The notes under the pieces are model-generated. The model did no database searches. It saw nothing but the letters and a program-made list of their open reading frames with translations, and was not told where the DNA came from. DNA of 64,000 bases from the NCBI GenBank assembly GCA_963786195.1, contig CAWAYH010000002.1:124001-188000 (forward strand), written 5' to 3'. Shown one piece after another: positions 21,430 through 31,338 of this stretch. The position numbers and the translations under genes were made by a program. This stretch comes from CAWAYH01 sp963786195. Its GTDB lineage: Bacteria > Acidobacteriota > Vicinamibacteria > Vicinamibacterales > 2-12-FULL-66-21. Position 1 is the first letter of the stretch. Every line of letters begins with the position of its first letter.

Positions 21430-24310
21430 TCAAGGTCGACTCAGTTTCTGCCGCACCTCGTTCATCCAGTTCTGGACGACGACGAGTTGCGCGCGCGTAG
21501 AAGGCGTTTCGCTGGTGTTGCGGATCATCAGGAAGCGTGTGGCGCCGTCCGCGACGTCGTAGTCGGGTCCCATCCGGCCGCTGAAGGGCGCGTAGTCGAA
21601 CAACCTGACGGGCGGGCCGAACGATGGGCCGGATCGGACCGGTACCGCCATCAGGCCCTTTCCGTCGTAGTAGAAGAGCTCTGCGCCCGTATGCGACCAG
21701 CGCGGCGACGTGCCGCCGGCAGACGAGATCTGCCACCGGGTTCCGCCCACGGCCGGGTACGGACGCACGTAGGTTTCGAATCGACCCGATTCGTCGGATT
21801 GATAGGCGAGCCATCGGCCGTCGGGCGAGACCTGTGGCCGCAGTTGTGCGAAGTCTCCGTCCAGCAGGCGGGTCATCGTGCGGCTCTCGAGATCGAGCGA
21901 GACGATCGTCTGCCGCGTGTAGCCGCGAAGCTCGGTGAAGAGCAGCGTCCGGCCGTCCGTCGTGACGTAGTGCGGCGTGTGGACCGTTTCGCCAGACGCC
22001 GTGAGCCGATCCGCGTCGCCGGATCCGTCGGCCGCGCGCCGGAAGAGCCCACCGCCGTCCCGCTCGGATCGGAAAATCAGGTGTCGGCCGTCCGGCATCC
22101 AGAGCGGCGCGGTGTCGACGGCCGGCTCTCTCGTCAGGCGCACGAGCGATCGTGACTGCAGGCTGGCGACCCAGATATCGGTGTTGCCATCTTCTGTCAG
22201 CGCTACCGCGAGACGCGTCGCATCCGGCGACAACACGCCACGCGTGGTACTGCTTCGGCTCGAGATGGTCGACCGCTGTTTCCTTGCCGTGACGATCGAG
22301 CCACACGAACTGACGCTCGCGGACCTCTTCGCGGCGTGGCGAGTACAGCAACGAGCCGTCGGCGCTGAAGACGAAGTGGGCCGTGCCCCCGCTGGTCGTC
22401 TCGAGGTTCTCGAGAACAGGGACCGCGTCACCGGTCATCGTCAACGTCCGCTCGTCGAAGGGTGCGAGCCAGAGTGAATTGTTGCGAACGAAGGCGAGGT
22501 GGCCGCTCGTCAGGTACCGCGGCTGCGAGCCCGGCGCCAGGATCCTGACCTCCCGGGTATCGAAGCGCACGGATGCGACGAAACGCGCGGCGGATCGAAC
22601 GATCGTGAAGAGGGCCGCGTCCGCGCGCGGCAGGACGTGCGGATACGCATGGCTCAGGTCGCCGCTGGCGGCATCGAGCTCGGTCAGCCGCTGCGGGACG
22701 CCGCCTGAGGCGGGCACGCGAGCGAGCACGTGACCGGTACCGGTGGCAAAGACAATCGTGTCGCCGCTCCAGCTTGCGTTCGCGCCGCCGGTGGCCTCGC
22801 AGATCGTGATCGGATCTCCGCCCGCCATCGACACCTTCCGCAGCACGCCGTCGCCGTCGAACCCCAGCCACTTGCCATCGGGGGAGAGGAACGGGCCCGA
22901 TGCGTTGCGCGTTCCGCTGATGAGCTCCGACTGCATCGAGCCGAGCGATCGCCGGAACAGGCCGACCTCGCGATTACGAACCGCTCGATACACGAGCGTG
23001 TGTCCGTCCGGACTGATCGCGGCGACCTGCTGAGTGCTGAGCAGCAGTTCGTCGGACGCCGGGATCGGGACGGCGAGCCGGACGACGGGCGCCGGAGGTG
23101 GTTCCCTGAACAATCTCGACCCCGCGATCGCGGCAACGGCGGCGGCAGCGAGGACGATCGCGATCGCGGCGATCCCCGCAACGGGGTTGCTCAACCACCG
23201 CTTCCACGAGAGTGAGCCCCGCAGGCCCGCCGTGCGCTCAGCCTCCTCGATTTCGAGCAGCGCGTCGGCGATGTCGGCGAGCCGACGCTTCGGGTCCTTG
23301 GTCAGCGCGCGCTGCAGCAGTCGCCGGAGCGCTTCCGGCGTGTTCGGCGGCAGCAGGGAGAAATCAGGTTGCCGCTCGAGGACGCGCGCGATGACCTCGT
23401 GCGACGTTCCTCCGCCAAACGCGCGCGTGCCGGCGAGCATCTCGAACAGCACGCACCCGAAGGCCCAGATGTCGGTCCTCTCGTCGACGTCCTCACCGCG
23501 CGCCTGCTCGGGCGCCATGTAGGCCGGCGTCCCCAGCAGGCCGCCGGGCATCGAGACCGACGTCAGACCGGCTTCGCTGCCTGCCTTCCCCCCGTCGTCG
23601 CCGATGGCTTTTGCGAGACCGAAGTCGAGCACCTTGACGGTGCCGTCGGACGTGGTCGAGATGTTCGCCGGCTTGAGATCGCGGTGGATGATGCTGCGGC
23701 GATGCGCCGATTCCAGACCCAGCGCCATTTGCCGCGCGATTCTCAGAGCCTCCCGCATCTCCAGCGGCGCCTGCGCCACACGCTCCGCCAGCGTCGTCCC
23801 GTCGACGAACTCCAGCACGAGCGCCTGACGGCCGGCGTCTTCCGCGAGGCCGTAAATCGCCGCGATGTTCGGGTGGTTGAGCGAGGCGAGGACCCGCGCC
23901 TCGCGGTCGAAGCGGGCGAGTCGCTGACGATCCCGGGCCAGCGCGGCCGGCAGGACTTTCAGCGCCACGAGCCGGCCGAGCCGCGCGTCGCGTGCGGAGT
24001 AGACCTCGCCCATCCCGCCGCGACCGATGAGTTCGAGGACGTCGTAGGTCGCGAACGTATCCCCGGGGTGCAGGGTCGACTCGGCGTCGGAATCGTCATC
24101 TTGCGACGCGGCATCCAGCAACGCGGCGGCCGCTCGACATTGCAGGAACTCGTCGTCGTTCTGCGCTTCGGCGAGAACCGCATCCAGCGCGGCAATCAGC
24201 TCCCGGTCGTCGCGCGCCGCCCGGCGTACGAACGCGTGCCGCTCGCCGGCGGGGAGATCCAGCGCCTGATCCAGGATGGCGTCAGCGTCGGGCCAGTTGC
24301 GAAGATCCAT
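21430..24310 (-). CDS. Transmembrane Ser/Thr protein kinase with PD40 beta-propeller (one frameshift)
   Basis: About 960 residues. An N-terminal acidic helical segment precedes a complete kinase domain: glycine loop IGRGGMGEVY, Lys118 in VALKVLP, catalytic Asp211 in HRDLKPAN, DFG at 229, and GTPAYMAPEQ. A single membrane helix (GIAAIAIVLAAAAVAAIAG, about 380-400) links it to an extracytoplasmic TolB/PD40 propeller with repeated SPDG motifs (AAISPDGHTLVY, LSPDGKWLGF, VSPDGRWLAYQS). One frame change near 22245 splits the propeller. Its ATG overlaps the stop of the ECF sigma gene (TGATG), so the two are translationally coupled. The arrangement fits a sensor in which propeller input controls phosphorylation, perhaps of the sigma factor; targets are unknown. 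Confidence 0.88.
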
Positions 24311-24900
24311 CACTCGCGGGGCGCGGAGGCCCCGTCAACGAGCGCTTCTCGCAGCCACGCGCGCGCTTTGAACCATTCGCGCTGGACGGTTCGCACGGCC
24401 AGGTCGAGCGCTTCTGCGGTTTCCTGTTCGGTCATCCCCGCAAAGTATCGGCATTCCACGATGCGGACCTGTCGGGGCGCGATTTGCTCGAGCCGATCGA
24501 GCACGCCATCGATAGAGAGAATCTCCTCGATGTCACCCTGCCGCGGGTCGGCGGCGTCGACGAGCGTGGCCGGCCGGATCCCGGCTCCCCGCTTCTGGCG
24601 TCTCCGCCGCCGCGCATGATCCACGACGATCTGCCGCATCGCCATGGCCGCGACCGCGAAGAAGTGCCGCCGGTCGTTCCAGTCCGCGCGGCTCTGATCG
24701 ACCAGCCGGAGATAGGCCTCGTGCGCGAGGGCGCCCGAGTCGAGCGTCGCGCCGCGATTTCCCCGCATCTGCAGCCGCGCGAGCCGTTTCAGGTCCGCGT
24801 AGACCATCGGCACGAGGCGGGGGAGGACGTCCTTCTCTCCCTGCCGGTGCGCGATCAGCAGCTGTGTGATGTCCCCGGCCTCCCCGTCGGTCTTGGGCAT
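24310..24900 (-). CDS. ECF-family RNA polymerase sigma factor
   Basis: 196 residues, intact. Region 2 is seen in LPRLVPMVYADLKRLARLQM and HEAYLRLVDQ; the RRHFFAVAAMAMRQIVVDHAR block follows. Region 4 (RQVRIVECRYFAGMTEQETA, AVRTVQREWFKARAWL) is a helix-turn-helix for the -35 element. This is the acidobacterial/planctomycete ECF type that is commonly encoded beside Ser/Thr kinases. It ends in TGATG, overlapping the kinase start, so both products are made together. No anti-sigma factor gene is present, which leaves the kinase as the most likely controller. Confidence 0.93.
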   Translation of the reverse strand: MPKTDGEAGDITQLLIAHRQGEKDVLPRLVPMVYADLKRLARLQMRGNRGATLDSGALAHEAYLRLVDQSRADWNDRRHFFAVAAMAMRQIVVDHARRRRRQKRGAGIRPATLVDAADPRQGDIEEILSIDGVLDRLEQIAPRQVRIVECRYFAGMTEQETAEALDLAVRTVQREWFKARAWLREALVDGASAPRE

Positions 24901-25018
24901 ATACGGACGTGGCGGTATTTCCTTCCCGACGGCGTTCTGGTGGGCAGGGAAGGACCCGTGTCATGTTACCGCCGGGTCGGCGAGGTCGGCAACGCGCCGC
25001 CCAGGCGGGGGATCCGTC

Positions 25019-25948
25019 ATGCCGATGCCCCACGCCAGTCCGCAGGACTTTGTCGCGGATCTCGAAGCCCATCCCGTGCTGCCGGCCGGCGGACACGATC
25101 GCTTTTCGGGCTACGGCGTGATGGGCGTGTATTTCTCGTCAGGCGACGTCCTGGCCCTGCGCCGCTTTTCGATTTCCTCCATCGGCCCCGCGTACGCGTC
25201 GGTGTGGCACCGGGACCAGACCGGACACTGGACGTTCTATCAGGACGTGACCGCCGACCTCGGTTGCGCCCGATATTTTGTCGGCGGCACCAGCGCCGCG
25301 CTCAGCACGCCGATTCAGATTGTCTGGACGAGCGCGCACAGCTTTACCGTGCTGGTCGACGGGGGCAGCGCAATCGAATGGCACGTTGAACTCGCCGCAA
25401 CCACCATCACCGGAGCGCTGACGACCGTGGCCGGATGGCTGCCGGCGGCGCGCTGGCGGCTGAAGCCGTTGCTCGCCCTCGCGACCCACATCGTGCGGGC
25501 GGCGCTCGGGACCGGGCGACTGCGATTCTCGGGCCGGACGCCGACAGGCCACCGCTTCCTGGCCAGGCCACGCGGATTGTGGGAGGTCCGTTCCAGCCGG
25601 GCCGTCATCGGGCAGCGCCACGCGGGGCAGCCCGAGCGTCCGCGGATGCAGGTCAGTCTCGGTGACGTCTGGCTCCCCCGACGGCCGTTGTTCGTCGTGG
25701 CAAGTCTGGAGATGGAATTACCCGACGCGTCACCGGCGATGGCGGGCACGGTGGTGAGCGCCGCGGACGACGGTCGATCGCCCTTGTTATACTCGGAGGA
25801 TGCAGCGCGTCAGCGCGTTCCTTCTCGCATGCGTCATCGCTACCATGGCCACCATGGCCGCAACGGCGTCAGTGGACGCGCAGCGCGGGCGAACCACCCG
25901 GAAGCCCGCGCCGACGCCGAAGGTCGAGCCGAAAAAAGAACCCGCTGA
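25019..25948 (+). CDS. Uncharacterised protein (3' end uncertain)
   Basis: The start ATG at 25019 has GGGGGA nine bases upstream. The first 240 residues are mixed beta-rich sequence (RFSGYGVMGVYFSSGD, ISSIGPAYASVWHRDQTGHWTFYQDV, RFLARPRGLWEVRSSR) with no signal peptide. I do not recognise a named family. The frame reads on to 25948, overlapping the next gene by 149 bases in another frame and turning Arg-rich. A true end near 25757, where a TGA lies one frame over, is likely if a base error sits just upstream. It lies divergent from the ECF sigma gene. Confidence 0.6.
   Translation: MPMPHASPQDFVADLEAHPVLPAGGHDRFSGYGVMGVYFSSGDVLALRRFSISSIGPAYASVWHRDQTGHWTFYQDVTADLGCARYFVGGTSAALSTPIQIVWTSAHSFTVLVDGGSAIEWHVELAATTITGALTTVAGWLPAARWRLKPLLALATHIVRAALGTGRLRFSGRTPTGHRFLARPRGLWEVRSSRAVIGQRHAGQPERPRMQVSLGDVWLPRRPLFVVASLEMELPDASPAMAGTVVSAADDGRSPLLYSEDAARQRVPSRMRHRYHGHHGRNGVSGRAARANHPEARADAEGRAEKRTR
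25788..25793 (+). promoter_or_regulatory. -10 element TATACT directly before a secreted hypothetical gene
   Basis: TATACT ends six bases before the ATG at 25800. A GGAGG sits between the hexamer and the ATG, so it is unclear whether this is a leaderless promoter or a chance match beside a Shine-Dalgarno site. No good -35 is seen. Confidence 0.35.
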
Positions 25949-26480
25949 CGTCAAGTGTCCCGAGGTCCTGGGCACCGGGCTCAGGACGCACGCAACATTC
26001 TGTTTCGTGCTCGCCGGCCGCGACCCCGCCGAGGGCGTGATCGTCTCAATCCCGCCGCACACCGAGGCGACGCTGACGTTCGACATCCACAATCGCCACA
26101 CGTATTCCGAGGAAGAGGTGCGGGCGGGACGCGGATTCGCGCGTTATGTCGCCGTGATCGGCGTGCTGTCGATCACCGGCGAACTGCTGGGCCGCGGCGC
26201 CGTGCAGACGGAATTTCGCAACGCCCGCGACTTGTACGATCGAATCACCGGCGGCGCCGGTCCGGGAGGCCTGAAAGCGGTCGCGCCGCTCGGCCGTGAA
26301 CAGGTTTCGATCACCGTGCCGGCAGGCGTCGATCAGGTCAGTTTGCTCGGGGAAGTCCTCGAAGCCAGCACGTCGGCCGGTCGCGAGGTGGCGACGCCCG
26401 GCCGGCCGGTTGCGATCGTCAGCAACGTCCAGGTCGAGTACTTGCCGGCTCCGCCGCCGCGCAAGAAACAGGGAGCGTGA
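25800..26480 (+). CDS. Secreted protein of unknown function
   Basis: 226 residues, intact. A signal peptide (FLLACVIATMATMAATASVDA) is followed by a Lys/Pro-rich linker (KPAPTPKVEPKKEP) and a compact beta-rich domain with two cysteines (VKCPEVLG, HATFCFVL) that could form a disulfide. The family is not recognised. The ATG at 25800 has GGAGG just ahead. It ends eight bases before ypdA on the same strand, so the two may be expressed together, but nothing in the protein suggests a redox role. Confidence 0.75.
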   Translation: MQRVSAFLLACVIATMATMAATASVDAQRGRTTRKPAPTPKVEPKKEPADVKCPEVLGTGLRTHATFCFVLAGRDPAEGVIVSIPPHTEATLTFDIHNRHTYSEEEVRAGRGFARYVAVIGVLSITGELLGRGAVQTEFRNARDLYDRITGGAGPGGLKAVAPLGREQVSITVPAGVDQVSLLGEVLEASTSAGREVATPGRPVAIVSNVQVEYLPAPPPRKKQGA

Positions 26481-26487
26481 AGACACA

Positions 26488-27486
26488 ATGATTCTCCGGG
26501 ACGTGCTCGTCATCGGCGCAGGCCCGGCGGGCCTCGCGACCGCAATCGCTGCGTCAAAGGCCGGCCTGTCCTGCCAGGTCATCGAGAAGGGCTCGCTCGT
26601 CAACTCTCTGCTGCACTACCCGACCGAGATGGTCTTTTTCACGACGCCGGAGTTGATGGAGATCGGCGGGATGCCGTTCGTCAGCCCCTACGACAAGCCG
26701 ACACGGATGGAGGCGCTCCGGTACTACCGTCGCGTGTCCGATGCCTACGGGCTCGATGTGGTGTTCGACGAAACCGTGGTGGCGGTCGCGCGCGAGGATC
26801 CCGGCGGATCATTCGTGGTCGACACGCATTCGACCCGCGGTGTCCGTCGATCCCTGCATGCGAGGACCGTGGTGATCGCGACCGGCGCGTATGACGTCGC
26901 CAACCGGATCGACGTCGCGGGCGAGGATCTGCCGCACGTCTCGCACTACTACACGCAGCCGCACCCGTTCTTCCGCAAACGCGTCGTGATTGTGGGCGGC
27001 AAGAACTCGGCGGCCGAGGCGGCGCTCGATCTCTTCCGCGCCGGCGCGAAGGTGACCATCGTCCACCGTCGCGCCGCGCTCGGCGATTCGATCAAGTACT
27101 GGGTCAAGCCCGACATCGAGAACCGGATCGCCGAAGGCTCGATCGCCGCCCGGTTCAACACCCGCGTGGTCGAAATCCGGCCGACGTCGGTCGTCGTGGA
27201 ACAGGAGGGAGTGTCTGACGAGATCCCGGCTGACGCGGTGTTCCTGCTGACCGGTTACGGCTCGGACACGACGCTGCTGCGCAACGCCGGCGTCGACATC
27301 AATCCGGATATCTGCGGTCCCGTGTTCGATTCAGAGACGTTCGAGACGAATGTGCCGCGTCTCTACGTCGCCGGCGCCGTCGTCGCCGGCCAGCAGAGCG
27401 GGAAGATCTTCATCGAGAACGGTCGCTTTCACGGTGAGAAAGTGATCGAGGCGATCGCCAATCGGCTGCAGGCCCCCCGCGTATAA
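26488..27486 (+). CDS. ypdA: YpdA-type thioredoxin-reductase-like flavoprotein (putative bacillithiol disulfide reductase)
   Basis: 332 residues, intact. The FAD-binding motif LVIGAGPAGLATAIAASKAG opens the protein and an NAD(P)H motif VVIVGGKNSAAEAALDLFRAGA lies mid-way. There is no CxxC, which separates it from true thioredoxin reductase. The VNSLLHYPTEMVFFTTPELMEIG block and the C-terminal LYVAGAVVAGQQSGKIFIENGR match the YpdA/Bdr family, whose Firmicute members reduce bacillithiol disulfide with NADPH. Whether this organism makes bacillithiol or a relative cannot be judged here, as no bshA, bshB or bshC is in the window. A TATAAT overlaps its 3' end and probably serves the next gene. Confidence 0.85.
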   Translation: MILRDVLVIGAGPAGLATAIAASKAGLSCQVIEKGSLVNSLLHYPTEMVFFTTPELMEIGGMPFVSPYDKPTRMEALRYYRRVSDAYGLDVVFDETVVAVAREDPGGSFVVDTHSTRGVRRSLHARTVVIATGAYDVANRIDVAGEDLPHVSHYYTQPHPFFRKRVVIVGGKNSAAEAALDLFRAGAKVTIVHRRAALGDSIKYWVKPDIENRIAEGSIAARFNTRVVEIRPTSVVVEQEGVSDEIPADAVFLLTGYGSDTTLLRNAGVDINPDICGPVFDSETFETNVPRLYVAGAVVAGQQSGKIFIENGRFHGEKVIEAIANRLQAPRV

Positions 27487-27529
27487 TCGCCCGCACTCGC
27501 CGGGCCTGCATCGAAGTCGAGGACAATCC

Positions 27530-28952
27530 ATGCGCCGGAGTCTCGCAGTCGCTTGCGTCGTTGCGGCCACGCTGGTGTGGGCAGGGTCGCCGCGCGCCAC
27601 GGTCGCGGTTCAAGCCGATCCGAAGTTCGAGCGCCTCGTCGCACTGATAACCACAAAGATGGCGGAGTTCGGCGTGCCCGGCGTTGCGTTCGGGATCGTC
27701 CGAAACGGGCACGCGACCACGCGCGGCTTCGGCGTCACAAACGTCGATGACCCCCAGCCGATCACGGCTGACACGGTATTCCCTATCGCTTCGATCTCGA
27801 AGACCGTGGCGGCGACGGCCATCATGCGGCTCGTCGAGCAAGGGAAGGTCGATCTGTCGGCGCCGGTGCAACGCTATCTGCCGGGGTTCAAGGTACAGGA
27901 CGAAGACGCGAGCCGCGACGTGGCGATCTGGCATCTGCTCACGCACACGCCGGGATGGGAAGGGCAGCTCACGACGCAGGACCGCGGCAGCGAGACGCTC
28001 GCGTTCTTCGTGGAGTCGGCGCGCGACCTGCCGCAGCTCGCGGCGCCGGGCGCCGTCTGGAGCTATAACAACGCGGGGTTCACGGTCGCGGGCCGGGTGA
28101 TCGAGGCGGTCACGGGCCGGCCGATCCACGAGGCCATCCGCACGCTGGTCTTCGAGCCGATTGGCCTGACGCGCTCGTTCACGCGACTCGAGGACGTGGC
28201 CACGCACCGCTTCTCGGTCGCGCATCGCACGCAGGATGGCAAACCGGCCGTCGTACGACCGCTCCCACGGTCGACCACGGTGACGGCGGGTGGCGTCTGG
28301 ATGAGCTTGAACGACATGCTCACCTACGCGACGTTCCATCTGGGCGACGGCGCCGGCCGCGATGGCAAGCCCGTGCTGACACGAGCGTCCCTCGAACAGA
28401 TGCGGACGCCACGGCTTCGCAAGAATGCGACCGACGAGGACATGGGTCTCGGGTGGCACTTGCGCCGGGTCGGCGGCGTCATGACCGCCGCGCACGGCGG
28501 CACGCTCGGACACATCCTGCTGCTCGAGCTCGTCCCCGAACGGAACCTGGCGTTCGCCATCCTCACGAACCACGGTGACGGCTGGCGTCTCATCCAGGAC
28601 GTGGAGCGCGAGGCGCTGACGCTGCTCGAAGGCATGACGCTCAACCCGTCGCAGGCGATCGGACACCGCGGCCTCAACGAGACGATGCCGGACGCGCCGA
28701 TCCTGCCGACAGCAACCGGACCCGGCGCCGTACCTCGGGGTCTACCGCCGGCCGCCGCTCATGACGACCTACGCCGTGCGCGTCGAGAAGGACCAGCTCA
28801 TGGTCGGCGAGACGCCCGTTGCGTTTTACGGGGTGGACCGCGCGGTCGTCACGTCAGGCAGCCAGCGAGGCAATCCGGTCGAGTTCATCCGCCGGCCGGA
28901 CAATACCGTCGGCTGGGTGCGCGTGGTGGGGCGAATCGCGCGGAAAGACTGA
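27530..28952 (+). CDS. Serine beta-lactamase-like hydrolase (class C fold; one frameshift)
   Basis: A secreted serine hydrolase of about 475 residues. It has a signal peptide (VACVVAATLVWAGSPRA), the SxxK nucleophile motif Ser88-I-S-Lys91, the YxN motif in WSYNNAGF, and an HGG motif in AAHGGTLGH. These define the class C beta-lactamase/D-aminopeptidase/esterase group, so activity on an antibiotic should not be assumed. Near 28735 the frame shifts; the last 70 residues (YLGVYRRPPLMTTYAVRV onward) form the small beta domain often attached to these enzymes and end at 28952. TATAAT at 27482-27487 is a plausible -10. Seven bases separate it from the convergent amidohydrolase. Confidence 0.86.
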
Positions 28953-28959
28953 GCCGAAC

Positions 28960-30573
28960 TCACCTGGTCAGCGCACGATATGCGGGGCCATGGAGCACGC
29001 GGCCGGGGCGTGCGGCGGTCATCGCGCCGTTCTCGAACACGACTTCGCCGTTGATGATCACGTGTGTCACGCCCTCCGCGTACGAATGGGGCTTGTCGAA
29101 GGTGGCCGTGTCGCGCACCCTGGCGGGATCGAAGATCGCGATGTCGGCTTTGAGCCCCGGGCGCAGCACGCCTCGATCCGCGAGACCCATCCGTTGTGCC
29201 GGAAACGCCGACATCTTCTGAATGGCCGTTTCAAGCGGCAGGAGCTTCTTGTCGCGCACATACACCCCGAGTACGCGTGCGAAGGTGCCGTAGCTGCGGG
29301 GATGCGGATGGTTCTGGCCGAAGATCGGTATCTCACCGTCGGACGCGATCATCGTCGCCGGATGGACCAGGATGCGCTGCAGATCGTCCTCGTTGATGGC
29401 GTGGAAGATTCCCTGCGCCCCGCCCTGTTCCTGAATCCAGAGCGCGGTTTCTGCGGCGTTCTCCAGCGTGACGGGCAACCCTCGCTTCTCGGTGATTTGC
29501 GCGAGGTTCATCCCCGCCAGCGATTTGTCGAACTGCGCGCTCGAGACGACGACGTTCCGGGGATCGCCGCCACCACGCTCGTCGCGGATGATGGCGACGG
29601 TTTCGGCCTTGATCTTCGCGCGCAGCGCGGGATCTTTCAGTCGTTCGAGCGTGCGGCTTCGCCCGCCCTCCTGCGCCCACGCCGGCAGCAGCGCTGCGCC
29701 AATGCTCGTCGCAGACGCCGTGTACGGGTACTGATCGATGGTGGCGTCCACGCCACGCGCGCGCGCCTCGTCGATGGCCCTCAGCGTGTCGACGGATCGG
29801 CCCCAGTACTTCCTGCCGACGACTTTGTGATGCGTGACTTGCGTCGGCAGCCGGCCCTGCTCGCCGATCGCGATGGTTTCGCGAACGCTGTCGAGTATCT
29901 TCGACGCTTCATCGCGCATGTGCGAGATGTAGATGCCGCCCATCTCGCCAGCTACCCGGGCCAGTTCGATGACCTCCGCAGTCGGTGTGAAGCTGCCCGG
30001 TACATAGAACAGGCCGGAGCTCAGTCCGAACGCGCCTTCGTCCATTCCCTGACGCACCAACGTTCGCATCCGGTCGATCTCTTCCGGCGTGGCGGCGCGA
30101 TCGACATCGCCGATCACGGCAGAACGGATCGACCCCTGGCCGATGAACATGGCGAAATTCGGAGTGATTCGTGCGCCCGCTACCTTCTGCAGCAACGGGG
30201 CAATCGGGATCGGCGATCCGCCGTCCGGGCCCTCGACGAGGGTCGTCACCCCCTGTCGCACGTAGTTGTCAGCCGTCGGGACTTCGAAGATGCCGCGTCG
30301 GGCGTGCGTATGGAGGTCGATGAATCCCGGCGACACCACCAGGTCGTTGAGCTCGATGACGCGCGTCGCGGGCTCGGTTATCGCCGGCGCAATTCGCGCT
30401 ATCGTGTCGCCTTTCAGCGCCAGATCGGCGCGATACCAGGGGCTTCCGGTCCCGTCGACCACCCGACCCCCACGGAGCACCACATCGAACCGGGCCGCCT
30501 GCCCGGACGAACGGATCGTGAACCCGGTCGCCACGATCGCAAGCGCGGCAACGATGAGGGTGGCTTTGCGCAT
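28960..30573 (-). CDS. D-aminoacylase-type amidohydrolase, secreted
   Basis: 537 residues from ATG 30573, intact. A signal peptide (TLIVAALAIVATGFTIRSSG) precedes an amidohydrolase barrel. Metal ligands are in SPGFIDLHTHARRG. The SSGLFYVPG and YISHMRDEA motifs, the DQYPYTAS block and the C-terminal GLKADIAIFDP match N-acyl-D-amino-acid deacylases and D-glutamate/aspartate deacylases. These remove an acyl group from N-acyl-D-amino acids. Export suggests a role on peptidoglycan fragments or external peptides; substrate is inferred only from family. An upstream extension in frame to 30639 reads through repeat DNA and is not part of the gene. The repeat at 30593-30707 lies directly in its promoter region. 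Confidence 0.88.
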   Translation of the reverse strand: MRKATLIVAALAIVATGFTIRSSGQAARFDVVLRGGRVVDGTGSPWYRADLALKGDTIARIAPAITEPATRVIELNDLVVSPGFIDLHTHARRGIFEVPTADNYVRQGVTTLVEGPDGGSPIPIAPLLQKVAGARITPNFAMFIGQGSIRSAVIGDVDRAATPEEIDRMRTLVRQGMDEGAFGLSSGLFYVPGSFTPTAEVIELARVAGEMGGIYISHMRDEASKILDSVRETIAIGEQGRLPTQVTHHKVVGRKYWGRSVDTLRAIDEARARGVDATIDQYPYTASATSIGAALLPAWAQEGGRSRTLERLKDPALRAKIKAETVAIIRDERGGGDPRNVVVSSAQFDKSLAGMNLAQITEKRGLPVTLENAAETALWIQEQGGAQGIFHAINEDDLQRILVHPATMIASDGEIPIFGQNHPHPRSYGTFARVLGVYVRDKKLLPLETAIQKMSAFPAQRMGLADRGVLRPGLKADIAIFDPARVRDTATFDKPHSYAEGVTHVIINGEVVFENGAMTAARPGRVLHGPAYRALTR

Positions 30574-30592
30574 GTCGCGATGTTGCTCATGA

Positions 30593-30707
30593 ACCTGCAG
30601 CTCGTTCCACGGTGCGAGCGAGCATGGCGAGCGAGCCACGCGAGCGGAGCGCGCCGTCGAAGCGGCGCGCGAGAGTGTAGGGGAGTCCGAGGGGCGAAGC
30701 CCCTCGG
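30593..30707 (-). repeat. Dispersed intergenic repeat, simple copy
   Basis: About 115 bases that, read on the minus strand, match 54869-55077 nearly base for base once two insertions in that copy are removed. It begins with the hairpin CGAGGGGC-TTC-GCCCCTCG right after the LON gene's TAA stop. It also carries a pairing segment GCGCGCCG/CGGCGCGC and ends GAACGAGCTGCAGG. No coding potential. Confidence 0.85.
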
Positions 30708-30708
30708 A

Positions 30709-31336
30709 TTAGTGCTCGCCGCCCCATTTGTGCTGGGCGACCATCACCTTCATCTCGAGCAGCTCGATGAGCGATCGGCACCGGGACGAGCAGGCCCTCG
30801 CGCTCGAGCAGCGCCTGTTTCTCGACCGGCTCCAGCTCGAGATACTGCGCCAGCGCGTTGACGAGATCCTCGTCGGGCATTGACGGCGGCACCTTCGGGT
30901 CGACGCCACGGCCTTCTGGTTGCGGGACCAGCAGCGCCTCGAGCCGGCGGCGGGCTACGCGCATGGCGTCGCGCTCTCCCTCGTTCGGCGATTCCTCGAT
31001 GCTTTCGACGCGCGCCAGCCGGTAGCTCCGGCTGTCGTCCTCGTCCTGCACGCGGAACTTCTCCAGCCCCTGGAGGACGATGTTGAACCGGCCGTCGGAG
31101 AGGCGCTCCGCGTGCGTGATGAGGCCGGCACATCCGACCGGATAGACCGCCGGTCTGCCCTCGTAGTCCTTTTCCCAGCCCGGCCTGAGCAGCACCATCC
31201 CGATGATGCGGTCCTCCCGGAGCGTGTCAGCCACCATCTCCCGATAGCGCGGCTCGAAGATGTGCAGCGGGAGAAACACATTGGGAAACAGCACGACGTT
31301 CGGCAGCGGGAAGATCGGGATGGTCGGAGGCAGCAT
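30709..31336 (-). CDS. Stand-alone LON substrate-binding-domain protein (one frameshift)
   Basis: About 208 residues made only of the Lon N-terminal (PUA-like) domain: IPIFPLPNVVLFPNVFLPLHIFEPRYREM is the opening strand-helix pattern, then VGCAGLITHAERLSDGRFNIVLQGLEKF. There is no AAA or protease part, so it is not Lon itself. Related stand-alone proteins are uncharacterised. A frameshift near 30778 separates the last 20 residues (LIELLEMKVMVAQHKWGG). ATG at 31336 lies three bases from the VWA gene's stop, and both run on the minus strand, so they probably share a transcript. Confidence 0.85.
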
Positions 31337-31338
31337 CT

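Noticed and set aside
27530..28952. Antibiotic-resistance beta-lactamase
   Set aside because: SxxK, YxN and HGG motifs are shared with esterases and D-aminopeptidases, and the extra C-terminal beta domain argues for the latter group.
28819..30861. A 680-codon plus-strand frame opposite the D-aminoacylase gene
   Set aside because: Composition is Arg/Asp/His-rich and motif-free, while the minus strand encodes an intact amidohydrolase.
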